Shown here one piece after another: positions 1 to 5,516 of a stretch of DNA of 5,516 bases. The notes under the pieces were generated by a model. The model was not told where the DNA came from and searched no databases. It saw only the letters and a list, made by a program, of their open reading frames with translations. The translations under genes were made by a program, and so were the position numbers. How positions within the stretch are numbered: the first letter of the stretch is position 1; every line of letters starts with the position of its first letter. The DNA lies in contig JAESUJ010000075.1 of NCBI GenBank assembly GCA_016763165.1, positions 1-5,516 on the forward strand, given 5' to 3'. This stretch comes from Candidatus Babeliales bacterium (GTDB lineage: Bacteria > Babelota > Babeliae > Babelales > CAZZPM01).

Positions 1-47
1 TATAATTCTATTTATTCTATCTGGATTGAAATAAATATCAAAAAACA

Positions 48-74
48 TTGAAAAAGGTCGATTTAGTCGATAAT
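48..74 (+). promoter_or_regulatory. Weak candidate sigma70-type promoter
   Basis: TTGAAA at 48-53 resembles a -35 box and GATAAT at 69-74 is one base from the -10 consensus. The spacer of 15 nt is shorter than the usual 16-18. A direct repeat of GTCGAT (57-62 and 66-71) lies within the spacer and could be coincidence. If used, it would drive the two repeat-protein genes with a leader of roughly 75 nt. The region is so AT-rich that chance matches are expected, so this is only a candidate. Confidence 0.25.
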
Positions 75-75
75 G

Positions 76-90
76 CAGTTTGTAAAACTG
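76..90 (+). terminator. Small hairpin followed by T-rich run
   Basis: CAGTTT (76-81) and AAACTG (85-90) form a perfect 6-bp inverted repeat with a 3-nt loop, followed by TTTCTTT at 91-97. This looks like a weak intrinsic terminator. Only two of the six pairs are G-C, so it would be inefficient. It could close a gene lying left of the window: the frame from base 1 is open to a TGA at 49-51, though 16 codons prove nothing. It could also be a leader hairpin or operator in the 5' region of the gene at 156. Confidence 0.3.
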
Positions 91-128
91 TTTCTTTCTG
101 ATATCCTGATAGGGAGTAACAAATTTTA

Positions 129-146
129 TTTAATATTTTTAATATT
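129..146 (+). repeat. Perfect tandem 9-mer in the leader
   Basis: TTTAATATT occurs twice back to back (129-137 and 138-146), ending just before the ribosome binding site of the gene at 156. Such a unit can change copy number by slippage and would alter leader length. A function is not shown; it may simply reflect extreme AT content. Confidence 0.5.
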
Positions 147-149
147 GAT

Positions 150-153
150 GAGG
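150..153 (+). promoter_or_regulatory. Ribosome binding site that favours the second ATG (159)
   Basis: GAGG at 150-153 is the only Shine-Dalgarno-like sequence before the gene. It lies 2 nt from the ATG at 156 and 5 nt from the ATG at 159. The spacing suits the second ATG better, so translation may begin at 159 and give a protein one residue shorter. The same double-ATG arrangement occurs at the next gene. Confidence 0.5.
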
Positions 154-155
154 TA

Positions 156-2561
156 ATGATGATTAAAAAAAAAATACTGTACGTTGTTCTGTTTGGACTT
201 TTATCGATTAATACGGTAAGTACTTTGAGTGCTGCAGAGGTTGAAGCTGCTGTGCAAGAAGAAACCGATCAAGAGCTTGAAGAAGGCTTTTCATCATTAA
301 AAAAAGAATTCTATGATCGCGTTTTATCGAACAAAGTTATAGGTGGGGATATCTCGGATGTAATAACTTTTTTTGAAGCGATGGTCAACAAAGAAACACA
401 ACTTCAATTGCGTAACGAGATGTATTTTTGTGCAGAAGATAATAAAGATAAGTATCTTTTAAGTTGTATTGCACATTTGAGTGATCTTTCTAATGGTGAC
501 CTACCTATATTTAAATATCTGATTGATCAAGATTTTTCTATAGATGATGATCTGCTTCATACGCTTGTTGAGCAGAAAAGTGATGTTTCAGATCTGATTG
601 GTTATTTATGTAAAGTTGAAATTGAAGAAAATATTGTAAATAGAACAATCAGTATTGAAAATAGAAAAATTAATGAAACACCTTTGCATAGGGCGCTTTC
701 TATGCATAATAAAAATCTTTATAACATTAAAAAACTTATTGATCATGGTGCTGACGTAAGCCCCGATGATCTTGATTATATTAAGTCACTTCCTAATGAA
801 AAAGGCGAATGGAAAGAAGTCATCTCTTTAATTGAAAAGAAACGTTTAGGTTACACACAAGTAGGTGAAGAAGAAGATCGAGATGATGAAGAAGAAGATA
901 GTGTATTTAATCAAGGTGAAGAATTTCCTGAGTGTTTATCTGAGTATGATGCAATAATTCAAGATTATGGATCTTTAGAAGAGGCTTTTAGAAATGGAAT
1001 AGTTTGCAGTGATCCTAAATTAGTTAAGTTGCTATTTGAAGAGAACAAAAATAATGAAGAGATTAAACAGTCTCTTTTAAATATGAAATTCTTTGCAGGT
1101 CAAGAAGAATTGCCATTGATATTTTATGTTGCTTTTCAGTTGCGGTCTGATGAAGAGGATACTCAAAATAATCATATTCAAAATAGAGAGATTTTTACAT
1201 ATTTAGTGAGTCAAGGTGTTGATCTTACAGAAAAATGTAAGGGTGGTACTATTTTACACTGGATCGCTGGAAGTAAAGAAGATTTTTCTTCATGTATCAA
1301 TTCAGTGGTTTTAAAAGATCCAGATCTCAAAAATATTTTAGGTGAGAAAAAAGGGGAAACAGCATTGTCTGCATGTTTTATTCAACAGCCTGTGATCGCA
1401 AGCCCTTGGAATTTATATGCCTTGATTAAGGCAGGTACTCAGGTGACAGAACATGATTATAGGAGCATCTGTAATTTTGCAAGAGAAATTGACATAGAAA
1501 ATGCTGAGAATAGATTTTTACAAAACGATTTTAAAACAATTATCAAATATATTCATGAGAATCAGTTGAAAGATGAGGAAGGAAGTCCTCATGAAAAGTT
1601 AGTAAAGAGTGAAGATTTTGAGGATGGAGATTGGTCTATTGATGGTTTTTTACGTGGTGATTTTGATATTAAAGCGGGATCTGATTCTGGAGAGGTAGAG
1701 ATAGAAGATCCTTGTAACTTGAAAGAAGATTCTGATCAAGCATTAAAAAATGAATTTGTCGATGCGGTTGAAAGTAAAAATCTTGAAAGAATGCAATCGA
1801 TTTCTGATCTAGCTACGAAAGATGAAAAAGGCGCATTGAAGGAAATGAAGAAAGTTGGTAAGGGACTGTATTCTAATGAAGAAAGATTTCTTTTAAGTTT
1901 TTTAGTTTTCGACGATGTTTTATTGAATGAAGATATTGAGATATTTAAGTATCTGATAGACAACGGTTTCTCTGTAGAGAAAGAAGGTTCCGATCAAGGG
2001 CTTTTGTATTATGTGATGCAACGAAACGATGATGTTTTTCAGCTTATTACCTGGTTTTGTGAACAAAGAATAGATTTAGTTGGGACAAAAATAGGTGATG
2101 AACCTTTACTGTCATTCTTATTAGCAATATTTCCTCATATTCTACATCCTGCAAACATCCAGGCATTTCGTGATAAAGGTGCTCCAGTGAGTGAAGGAGA
2201 TAAGGGCAAGGTAGCAGACATTATTAACCAACATCAGTCTCAAAATAATGATAACGAATTTATTCAGAAATCTCCTGGGAACAAGCAAGTATCAAGTAAA
2301 GCGATTTCACTTGGTCTTTCATCTATAACTGCTCTCTACTTTGGATGGAAAGTTTCTAAGTTTTCAAAAAAAGAACAGAAGGATTTTGAAAAAGAACAGG
2401 ATGAAAACAAAGATATAAAGAAGAAAGATAAGAAAGAGCCAAAGAAAAATCTATTTATTCGATACTACAAATCAGTTACAGCAGATCCAAAGAAACATGC
2501 TGATGATATTGCAGCATTGTGCTGTAGTCTGGCTGGACTTGTTTACGGATTTAAAAATTAA
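156..2561 (+). CDS. Secreted modular ankyrin-like repeat protein with C-terminal hydrophobic tail
   Basis: I do not recognise a named family. The 801-residue product starts with a Sec signal peptide: basic MMIKKK, a hydrophobic core at about 7-24, and a likely cleavage after Ala26 or Ala27. Three modules follow. Module A (about 45-229) and module C (about 528-692) are homologous: LKKEF/LKNEF at 48 and 530, IFKYLID at 118 and 596, NETPLHRAL/GDEPLLSFL at 173 and 647, then a KLIDHGADVS-type helix pair. Module B (about 262-476) contains degenerate ankyrin-like repeats (YLVSQGVDLT, GTILHWIA, GETALSA). An acidic linker at 238-248 and another acidic stretch at 484-526 separate the modules. The tail has two short hydrophobic segments (about 716-731 and 785-799) around a Lys-rich linker, so the protein may be membrane-anchored or membrane-active. 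Ankyrin-like repeats usually bind proteins, and a host-directed role is inference. The next gene, 6 nt downstream, encodes a paralogue. Confidence 0.88.
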   Translation: MMIKKKILYVVLFGLLSINTVSTLSAAEVEAAVQEETDQELEEGFSSLKKEFYDRVLSNKVIGGDISDVITFFEAMVNKETQLQLRNEMYFCAEDNKDKYLLSCIAHLSDLSNGDLPIFKYLIDQDFSIDDDLLHTLVEQKSDVSDLIGYLCKVEIEENIVNRTISIENRKINETPLHRALSMHNKNLYNIKKLIDHGADVSPDDLDYIKSLPNEKGEWKEVISLIEKKRLGYTQVGEEEDRDDEEEDSVFNQGEEFPECLSEYDAIIQDYGSLEEAFRNGIVCSDPKLVKLLFEENKNNEEIKQSLLNMKFFAGQEELPLIFYVAFQLRSDEEDTQNNHIQNREIFTYLVSQGVDLTEKCKGGTILHWIAGSKEDFSSCINSVVLKDPDLKNILGEKKGETALSACFIQQPVIASPWNLYALIKAGTQVTEHDYRSICNFAREIDIENAENRFLQNDFKTIIKYIHENQLKDEEGSPHEKLVKSEDFEDGDWSIDGFLRGDFDIKAGSDSGEVEIEDPCNLKEDSDQALKNEFVDAVESKNLERMQSISDLATKDEKGALKEMKKVGKGLYSNEERFLLSFLVFDDVLLNEDIEIFKYLIDNGFSVEKEGSDQGLLYYVMQRNDDVFQLITWFCEQRIDLVGTKIGDEPLLSFLLAIFPHILHPANIQAFRDKGAPVSEGDKGKVADIINQHQSQNNDNEFIQKSPGNKQVSSKAISLGLSSITALYFGWKVSKFSKKEQKDFEKEQDENKDIKKKDKKEPKKNLFIRYYKSVTADPKKHADDIAALCCSLAGLVYGFKN
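165..174 (+). repeat. A10 homopolymer in codons 4-7
   Basis: Ten consecutive A residues directly follow ATGATGATT, encoding the Lys residues of the signal peptide n-region and the first base of the following Ile codon. A gain or loss of one base here would abolish the whole 801-residue product. Lysine-rich n-regions in AT-rich genomes produce such tracts by codon bias alone, so deliberate switching is only a possibility. Confidence 0.6.
867..899 (+). repeat. GAA/GAT codon repeat encoding an acidic linker
   Basis: The 12-mer GAAGAAGAAGAT occurs at 867-878 and again at 888-899, separated by CGAGATGAT. It encodes the Glu/Asp-rich linker between modules A and B of the upstream protein. Being a triplet-type repeat, length change would preserve frame and vary only the spacer between modules. 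Confidence 0.5.
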
Positions 2562-2564
2562 GGA
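2560..2564 (+). promoter_or_regulatory. Ribosome binding site overlapping the upstream stop codon
   Basis: AAGGA at 2560-2564 overlaps the TAA stop (2559-2561) of the first repeat-protein gene. It lies 3 nt from the ATG at 2568 and 6 nt from the ATG at 2571, so the second ATG is the better-spaced start. The overlap implies co-transcription with, and possibly translational coupling to, the upstream gene. Confidence 0.6.
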
Positions 2565-2567
2565 TCA

Positions 2568-3185
2568 ATGATGAAAAAATTATTACTATTTATTTTGATG
2601 AGTTCAGCAGGATTTCTGCATGCTGCGACAGATTTCCAACAAGATCTAGATGCATATGTTGATTGCATAATAAACAGAAAATATACTGAAGCTATGGGTA
2701 TTTTTAAAAGATATGAAGCTGATGCAGATCATAAACAACAGTTGCTAGAAGTTCAGATATCAATAGGAATAAAAATTGGTGAAAACCTAATAAAGGCAAC
2801 ACCTCTCTGGTATGTTGCAACAAAGACAGATTTGCAATTAAGCGAAGTTTTCTTTTTGATCCATTTAGTTCAACAAGGTGCTGATGTTACTCAAAGAAAT
2901 CCTTTAAGTAAAGCGCATAATATACTCCATAAATTAGCAACAAAAAGAGTAGAGATGTCTACGTTGATTCCTTTAATTAATGAAAAAGATGCAAGTTTGA
3001 TTAATGAAAGGACTCTGGATGGCTTTACTCCTCTCGAAATGCTTTTTAATACTTCTATTTTTAAGCTAAATTCTGGTGATAAAGATTATTTGTGTGATGA
3101 AGAAAATAGCTTAAAGAATGTTCAAGCATTTTTGAAAGAAGGCGCTCAGTTAAAAAAAAAGAATATGCCAAGCTTGGTGACTTAA
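2568..3185 (+). CDS. N-terminal part of a frameshifted secreted ankyrin-like protein
   Basis: The 205-residue product has a clear signal peptide (MMKKL, a hydrophobic core at about 5-18, cleavage near Ala19 or Ala20). It then has a module homologous to module B of the upstream protein. SEVFFLIHLVQQGADVT (92-108) matches REIFTYLVSQGVDLT, NILHKLA (118-124) matches TILHWIA, and DGFTPLEMLF (151-160) matches KGETALSACF. These are ankyrin-like helix and GxTPL motifs. Homology ends inside the KKK run at 196-198. The remaining NMPSLVT is unrelated to the paralogue and looks like out-of-frame readthrough. The protein lacks the A modules and C-terminal tail of its paralogue, which sit in the -1 frame immediately downstream. 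It could exist as a short secreted product if frameshifting is only partial. It starts 6 nt after the previous stop and is probably in one operon with it. I do not recognise a named family. Confidence 0.8.
   Translation: MMKKLLLFILMSSAGFLHAATDFQQDLDAYVDCIINRKYTEAMGIFKRYEADADHKQQLLEVQISIGIKIGENLIKATPLWYVATKTDLQLSEVFFLIHLVQQGADVTQRNPLSKAHNILHKLATKRVEMSTLIPLINEKDASLINERTLDGFTPLEMLFNTSIFKLNSGDKDYLCDEENSLKNVQAFLKEGAQLKKKNMPSLVT
3152..3161 (+). other. A9 tract with in-phase A AAA AAG slippery heptamer
   Basis: Nine A residues (3152-3160) followed by G3161 form A AAA AAG at 3155-3161. In the incoming frame the heptamer is read AAA-AAG after a preceding A, which is the correct phase for tandem -1 tRNA slippage as in E. 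coli dnaX. After slippage, translation continues GAA TAT GCC in the frame running to 4795. AAAGAAGG at 3135-3142 lies 12 nt upstream and resembles the Shine-Dalgarno stimulator of dnaX, imperfectly. Downstream I see only weak structure: the palindrome CCAAGCTTGG at 3168-3177 and a 4-bp stem TGAC/GTCA (3178-3181, 3192-3195). Addition of one A by RNA polymerase slippage or DNA mutation would restore the same frame. Confidence 0.55.
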
Positions 3186-3223
3186 TAGAGAGTCAATCTA
3201 ATAATTATCTCAACGGACTTTTT

Positions 3224-4795
3224 GTGAGTTTGATGAACTTGATTCATGATCAAGAGTTGAAAGATGAAGATGGCAACTTATTCACATCATGGAAGGCATT
3301 AGATTCTATCTTATTTGTTGAAGCTATAAGAAATAATGATGAAGTTAGGGTTAAAGAAATTCTTGGTAGATGTAGTCAAGAAGTTAAAAATGAGTTTTTA
3401 GGACTTACTATTACGAAGAATGGTTATGAAGAAGCATTATTAGATTATCTGGTTGGTAGTAGCAATGGGGCTGAGTTTCCTCTTTGTAAGTATTTGATAA
3501 ATGAAATTGAAAAAGAAGACGAGCAACTTACAGTAGCAGTTGATCGTGCTATGGTTGCAGGGTATGACTGTTCGGAGTTGCTTGAGTGTTTGCATAAAAA
3601 AGATCCATCATTGTTTGATAGAGAGTTTGAATTTTTATTTGTGCATAAGACTCTGAATATGCAAAAAGTTATATCTTTAGGTGGGGGGACTTCTCAAAAA
3701 TGTTATCATGATTTGCGACGTATCAGTGAGACAGATCATTTGTTACAGACTGAAGAGTTAAAACAACTTGTTCAAATGATTGAAGAAAAACACCCAGAAT
3801 ATCTTGAAGATATAAGTGGATATGAAGATGATAAAGATCAATTAGTTAGTGCTATAAAAAGTAATGATGAAGTTAGGGTTAAAGACATTCTTGGCAAATA
3901 TGACGATGATGACCAGAGAAAGAAAGAATTATTAAATAAGTTAATTGATCACCAGTATTTAGATGGTTCTTGTATGCAATCTGCTACTGTAGTACCATTC
4001 ATATATGCTGTTAAGGAGCATTGTTTAAACAACATTAATACGCTTCCTCTTTGTAAGCACTTAATAGATGAAATGTCTCTCTGTTTGACAAGTGAGAAAG
4101 ATTTAAAATCAAAAGAAAAGACTTTTAAATATGCTATAAGTTGTTGTTTTTTAAGTGACATTGATTGTTCAAACTTACTTAAGGCCTTGCATAAAAAAGA
4201 TGCAAACTTATTTGCTGATGGAAAGTGCTTCTCTTCGAATTTTGAAAATATAGAAAAAGCTATTGAGTGTGGTTCTGAAGTTTCTCAGGACTCTTGTAAT
4301 TATGTTCGATATCAGTTGGAACAGAAACAAAATGGTCAAGAAGATGTATTAGATTTGCAAGCACTTGAAACAAAAATAAAAGAAAAATATCCAAAATATT
4401 TTGAAAATAATAGTGGGTATGAAACATATAAAAACAAAGAGATTAAAAACAAATTAAAAGTAACACAAACAACTTTTAGTGGAGCAAGTCTTGTTAAAAA
4501 AGCAGAGCCATGTTTCTGGATGGCTGCGGCAGCTTGTCGGTTACATCGATTGCATCAGGATATTGATAATTTTGAAGCAATTGATGATGAAGTAGATCAA
4601 GAAAAAGCTATTGTTGAAGAACAATCTGCAAAAAAGAATGATCAAAAGAAGAAAGTATCGACAGCAGAATATTTTAAGATCATTTTCTCATCACCAAAAA
4701 AATATTATAAAAATATAGCAAGAGTAGCTTCAGTTCCATTTTTAATCGGCTGTGCTGCAAAATCATGGGACAAAGGATTACTCTTTAATCGCTAA
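3224..4795 (+). CDS. C-terminal part of the frameshifted repeat protein (A-like modules and hydrophobic tail)
   Basis: The 523-residue frame is shown from a GTG at 3224, but this is unlikely to be a true start. It has no convincing ribosome binding site and no signal peptide, and homology to the upstream paralogue extends to the left of it in the same frame. Two internal repeats, about 29-201 and 206-401, share AIxxNDEVRVKxILG (34 and 210), PLCKYLI/PLCKHLI (86 and 275), DCSxLLxxLHKKDxxLF (115 and 314) and a closing SGYE (198 and 397). They resemble modules A and C of the upstream protein (KYLI helix, then D-x-S-x-L, then a short helix pair). The tail has two short hydrophobic stretches (about 430-438 and 500-513) around an acidic then Lys-rich linker, with YFK-x5-PKK-x4-IA at 483-499 matching the paralogue. 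No named family is recognised. The 3' end overlaps hisS by 18 bp. Confidence 0.75.
   Translation: MSLMNLIHDQELKDEDGNLFTSWKALDSILFVEAIRNNDEVRVKEILGRCSQEVKNEFLGLTITKNGYEEALLDYLVGSSNGAEFPLCKYLINEIEKEDEQLTVAVDRAMVAGYDCSELLECLHKKDPSLFDREFEFLFVHKTLNMQKVISLGGGTSQKCYHDLRRISETDHLLQTEELKQLVQMIEEKHPEYLEDISGYEDDKDQLVSAIKSNDEVRVKDILGKYDDDDQRKKELLNKLIDHQYLDGSCMQSATVVPFIYAVKEHCLNNINTLPLCKHLIDEMSLCLTSEKDLKSKEKTFKYAISCCFLSDIDCSNLLKALHKKDANLFADGKCFSSNFENIEKAIECGSEVSQDSCNYVRYQLEQKQNGQEDVLDLQALETKIKEKYPKYFENNSGYETYKNKEIKNKLKVTQTTFSGASLVKKAEPCFWMAAAACRLHRLHQDIDNFEAIDDEVDQEKAIVEEQSAKKNDQKKKVSTAEYFKIIFSSPKKYYKNIARVASVPFLIGCAAKSWDKGLLFNR
3323..3366 (+). repeat. First copy of a 44-bp internal direct repeat
   Basis: This segment encodes AIRNNDEVRVKEILG and matches 3851-3894 at 41 of 44 bases, with an exact core of 24 bases. 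It marks the start of the first of two tandem A-like modules, offset by 528 bp (176 codons). A second shared word, TTGCATAAAAAAGAT, occurs at 3590-3604 and 4187-4201. Its different offset (597 bp) shows that the second module has gained about 23 codons or the first has lost them. Confidence 0.85.
3851..3894 (+). repeat. Second copy of the 44-bp internal direct repeat
   Basis: This copy encodes AIKSNDEVRVKDILG and differs from 3323-3366 at three positions. Such DNA-level identity, far higher than the rest of the two modules, suggests a recent duplication or local gene conversion. It is also a possible site for recombinational deletion of one in-frame module. Confidence 0.85.
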
Positions 4796-5516
4796 GATGA
4801 GATCGTTGATCGAGTATGTTTTTTGATTACCCGTCTTCATGTTTTTTAAAACATACAAGTGGGCTGTAACCTCGTCTTCACCGATGATAACAACAGAATG
4901 GGCTTGCAAGGCGTCTGCTTTTTTAAACAGAGACTTAATTGATTTTTTATTGAGAATAAGTTCTGTTTTTATATTTGCATCAATCAGTTGCGTGTAAATA
5001 TTCATGGCTGCTTCATGCTGTTCTTTGCTCAGTGGCAAGACAGCAATAAGCTCTTTTTTTTCTACACAAAGTACTTTCTCTTCAGCTTCTTGAATCATTA
5101 AAAGACGGCCTATTCCAATTGCAGCGCCCATCGATGGCACTTCAGGGCCATCAAGTTGTGAACTAAGTTCGTATCGTCCACCACCACAGAAAGCACTCTG
5201 TGCGCCTAGATGGTCTGAACTGAATTCAAAAACAATGCCGCTGTAATAATCGAGGCCACGGACTAATGAAGGATTGATCAGAAATGAAATCTGTAGTTCT
5301 TTGAGCAATGATTGAACTTTATTCCAGGACTCTTCAGAATCTTCTGATAAAGAATCAGTTAATCGTGGTGCCGTAGCATAGACTTTCTGACAATCTATAC
5401 TTTTGCAGTCAAAAATTCTGAGTATGTTTTTTGTCAAACGAGTCTGGCATGTTTCGCATATTTTTTCTTGATGAGGCTCCAAAAATTGTAGCAATGTTTT
5501 TTTGAACTGTTCACGA
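4778..5516 (-). CDS. hisS: Histidyl-tRNA synthetase, C-terminal part (5' end outside window)
   Basis: This is a class II aminoacyl-tRNA synthetase that charges tRNA-His with histidine in the cytoplasm. The last 245 residues or so are visible and the frame runs open past the window edge. An apparent TTG start at 5494 is internal, because REQFKKTL precedes it in frame and fits the family. The histidine-specific motif LVRGLDYYSGIVFEF (about 5237-5281) and motif 3 with GGGRYEL and GAAIGIGRLLM are intact. The anticodon-binding domain follows, from about LIAVLPLS to the end, including KSIKSLFKKADALQA and VVIIGEDE, which match the family pattern. Two Cys pairs in CETCQTRL and DCKSIDC are seen in many bacterial homologues. 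HisRS is usually about 420 residues, so roughly 175 are missing. It is convergent with the repeat-protein gene, overlaps it by 18 bp, and its G+C looks higher. Confidence 0.96.
   Translation of the reverse strand, partial: REQFKKTLLQFLEPHQEKICETCQTRLTKNILRIFDCKSIDCQKVYATAPRLTDSLSEDSEESWNKVQSLLKELQISFLINPSLVRGLDYYSGIVFEFSSDHLGAQSAFCGGGRYELSSQLDGPEVPSMGAAIGIGRLLMIQEAEEKVLCVEKKELIAVLPLSKEQHEAAMNIYTQLIDANIKTELILNKKSIKSLFKKADALQAHSVVIIGEDEVTAHLYVLKNMKTGNQKTYSINDLILAIKE
4814..4856. repeat. Inverted repeat near the 3' end of hisS
   Basis: GTATGTTTT (4814-4822) and AAAACATAC (4848-4856) are a perfect 9-bp inverted repeat with a 25-nt loop. A competing 7-bp pair, ATGTTTT (4839-4845) and AAAACAT (4848-4854), shares the right arm. 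It lies inside hisS coding sequence just beyond the stop of the convergent gene. It could help stop + strand transcripts, but no U tract follows, so it may be incidental. Confidence 0.35.

Larger units (their letters stand above)
2568..4795 (+). other. Composite gene split by a -1 frameshift (about 742 codons)
   Basis: Joining frame 2568 to frame 3224 with a -1 shift at the A tract gives a product of about 742 residues, close to the 801 of the upstream paralogue. The -1 frame is open from 3110, just after a TAG at 3107-3109, so the two frames overlap over 3110-3185 and the A9 tract is the only homopolymer of note there. Across the join, FLKEGAQLKKK-EYAKLGDLIESQ and then HDQELKDEDG align with LIKAGTQVTEHDYRSICNFA and HENQLKDEEG of the paralogue (residues about 423-476). 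The joined order is signal peptide, module B', modules A' and A'', hydrophobic tail. Whether the cell makes this product cannot be told from DNA: it may be a pseudogene, an assembly error, or a gene read by slippage. Confidence 0.75.

Noticed and set aside
1..51. Possible tail of an upstream gene ending at TGA 49-51
   Set aside because: Sixteen codons of AT-rich sequence with no recognisable homology are not enough to call a gene.
1736..1963. 75-codon reading frame on the - strand
   Set aside because: It lies wholly inside the first repeat-protein gene, is Ser/Phe/Asn-rich as expected from antisense of Glu/Lys/Asp codons, and has no supporting features.
3168..3177. CCAAGCTTGG as a frameshift-stimulating hairpin
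   Set aside because: It is a self-complementary palindrome with no room for a loop, giving at most about three pairs. It is too weak to count as a stimulator.
3224..3235. GTG (3224) or ATG (3233) as an independent start for a third gene
   Set aside because: There is no good ribosome binding site and no signal peptide, and homology to the paralogue continues upstream in the same frame through the A9 tract.
3949..4161. 70-codon reading frame on the - strand
   Set aside because: It is antisense to the A-like module of the downstream repeat gene, with no recognisable domain.
5492..5494. TTG as the start of hisS
   Set aside because: The frame stays open beyond it to the window edge with family-like residues, and the visible part lacks the N-terminal catalytic motifs, so the true start lies outside.
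1..5516. CRISPR array, tRNA/rRNA gene, insertion sequence or toxin-antitoxin pair
   Set aside because: No regularly spaced repeats, cloverleaf-like sequence, transposase frame with terminal repeats or small paired frames were seen on either strand.

Overview
The window carries a tandem pair of large, secreted, repeat-built proteins on the + strand (about 156-4795), followed by the 3' end of a convergent housekeeping gene, hisS, on the - strand (4778 to the window edge). The repeat-protein region is AT-rich. The hisS stretch is visibly richer in G+C. Sec-type signal peptides on both repeat proteins, degenerate ankyrin-like modules, Lys/Glu/Asp-rich linkers and low G+C fit a host-associated bacterium with an expanded ankyrin-type secretome. 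Candidatus Dependentiae (TM6) is my best guess from the style of the proteins. Rickettsiales-like, Legionella-like or other intracellular lineages cannot be excluded, and no marker in the window settles it.

Layout: 1-155 is a leader with a weak promoter-like pair, a small hairpin followed by T-rich sequence, and a perfect tandem 9-mer. 156-2561 encodes an 801-residue exported protein made of three ~150-230-residue modules (A-B-C, with A and C clearly homologous) and a C-terminal tail with two short hydrophobic segments around a Lys-rich linker. Six bases later a second gene begins at 2568. It has its own signal peptide and a B-like module, but its frame stops at 3185. The -1 frame is open from 3110 to 4795 and continues the homology without a gap through two more A-like modules and the same C-terminal tail.

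The main finding is that the second and third reading frames are very probably one gene of about 742 codons, a paralogue of the first, split at an A9 tract (3152-3160). That tract ends in an in-phase A AAA AAG heptamer, the classical -1 ribosomal frameshift sequence of Escherichia coli dnaX, and has an imperfect Shine-Dalgarno-like AAAGAAGG 12 nt upstream. The break could be an assembly error, a recent disabling deletion, a phase-variable tract, transcriptional slippage or programmed frameshifting. The sequence alone does not decide between these.

The two + strand genes are closely spaced and probably co-transcribed. Their shared architecture points to tandem duplication, and sub-gene duplication is visible at DNA level inside the third frame. 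Their function is unknown; secreted or envelope-anchored host-interaction proteins are a reasonable inference. The hisS gene is functionally unrelated and overlaps the end of the pair by 18 bp tail to tail.
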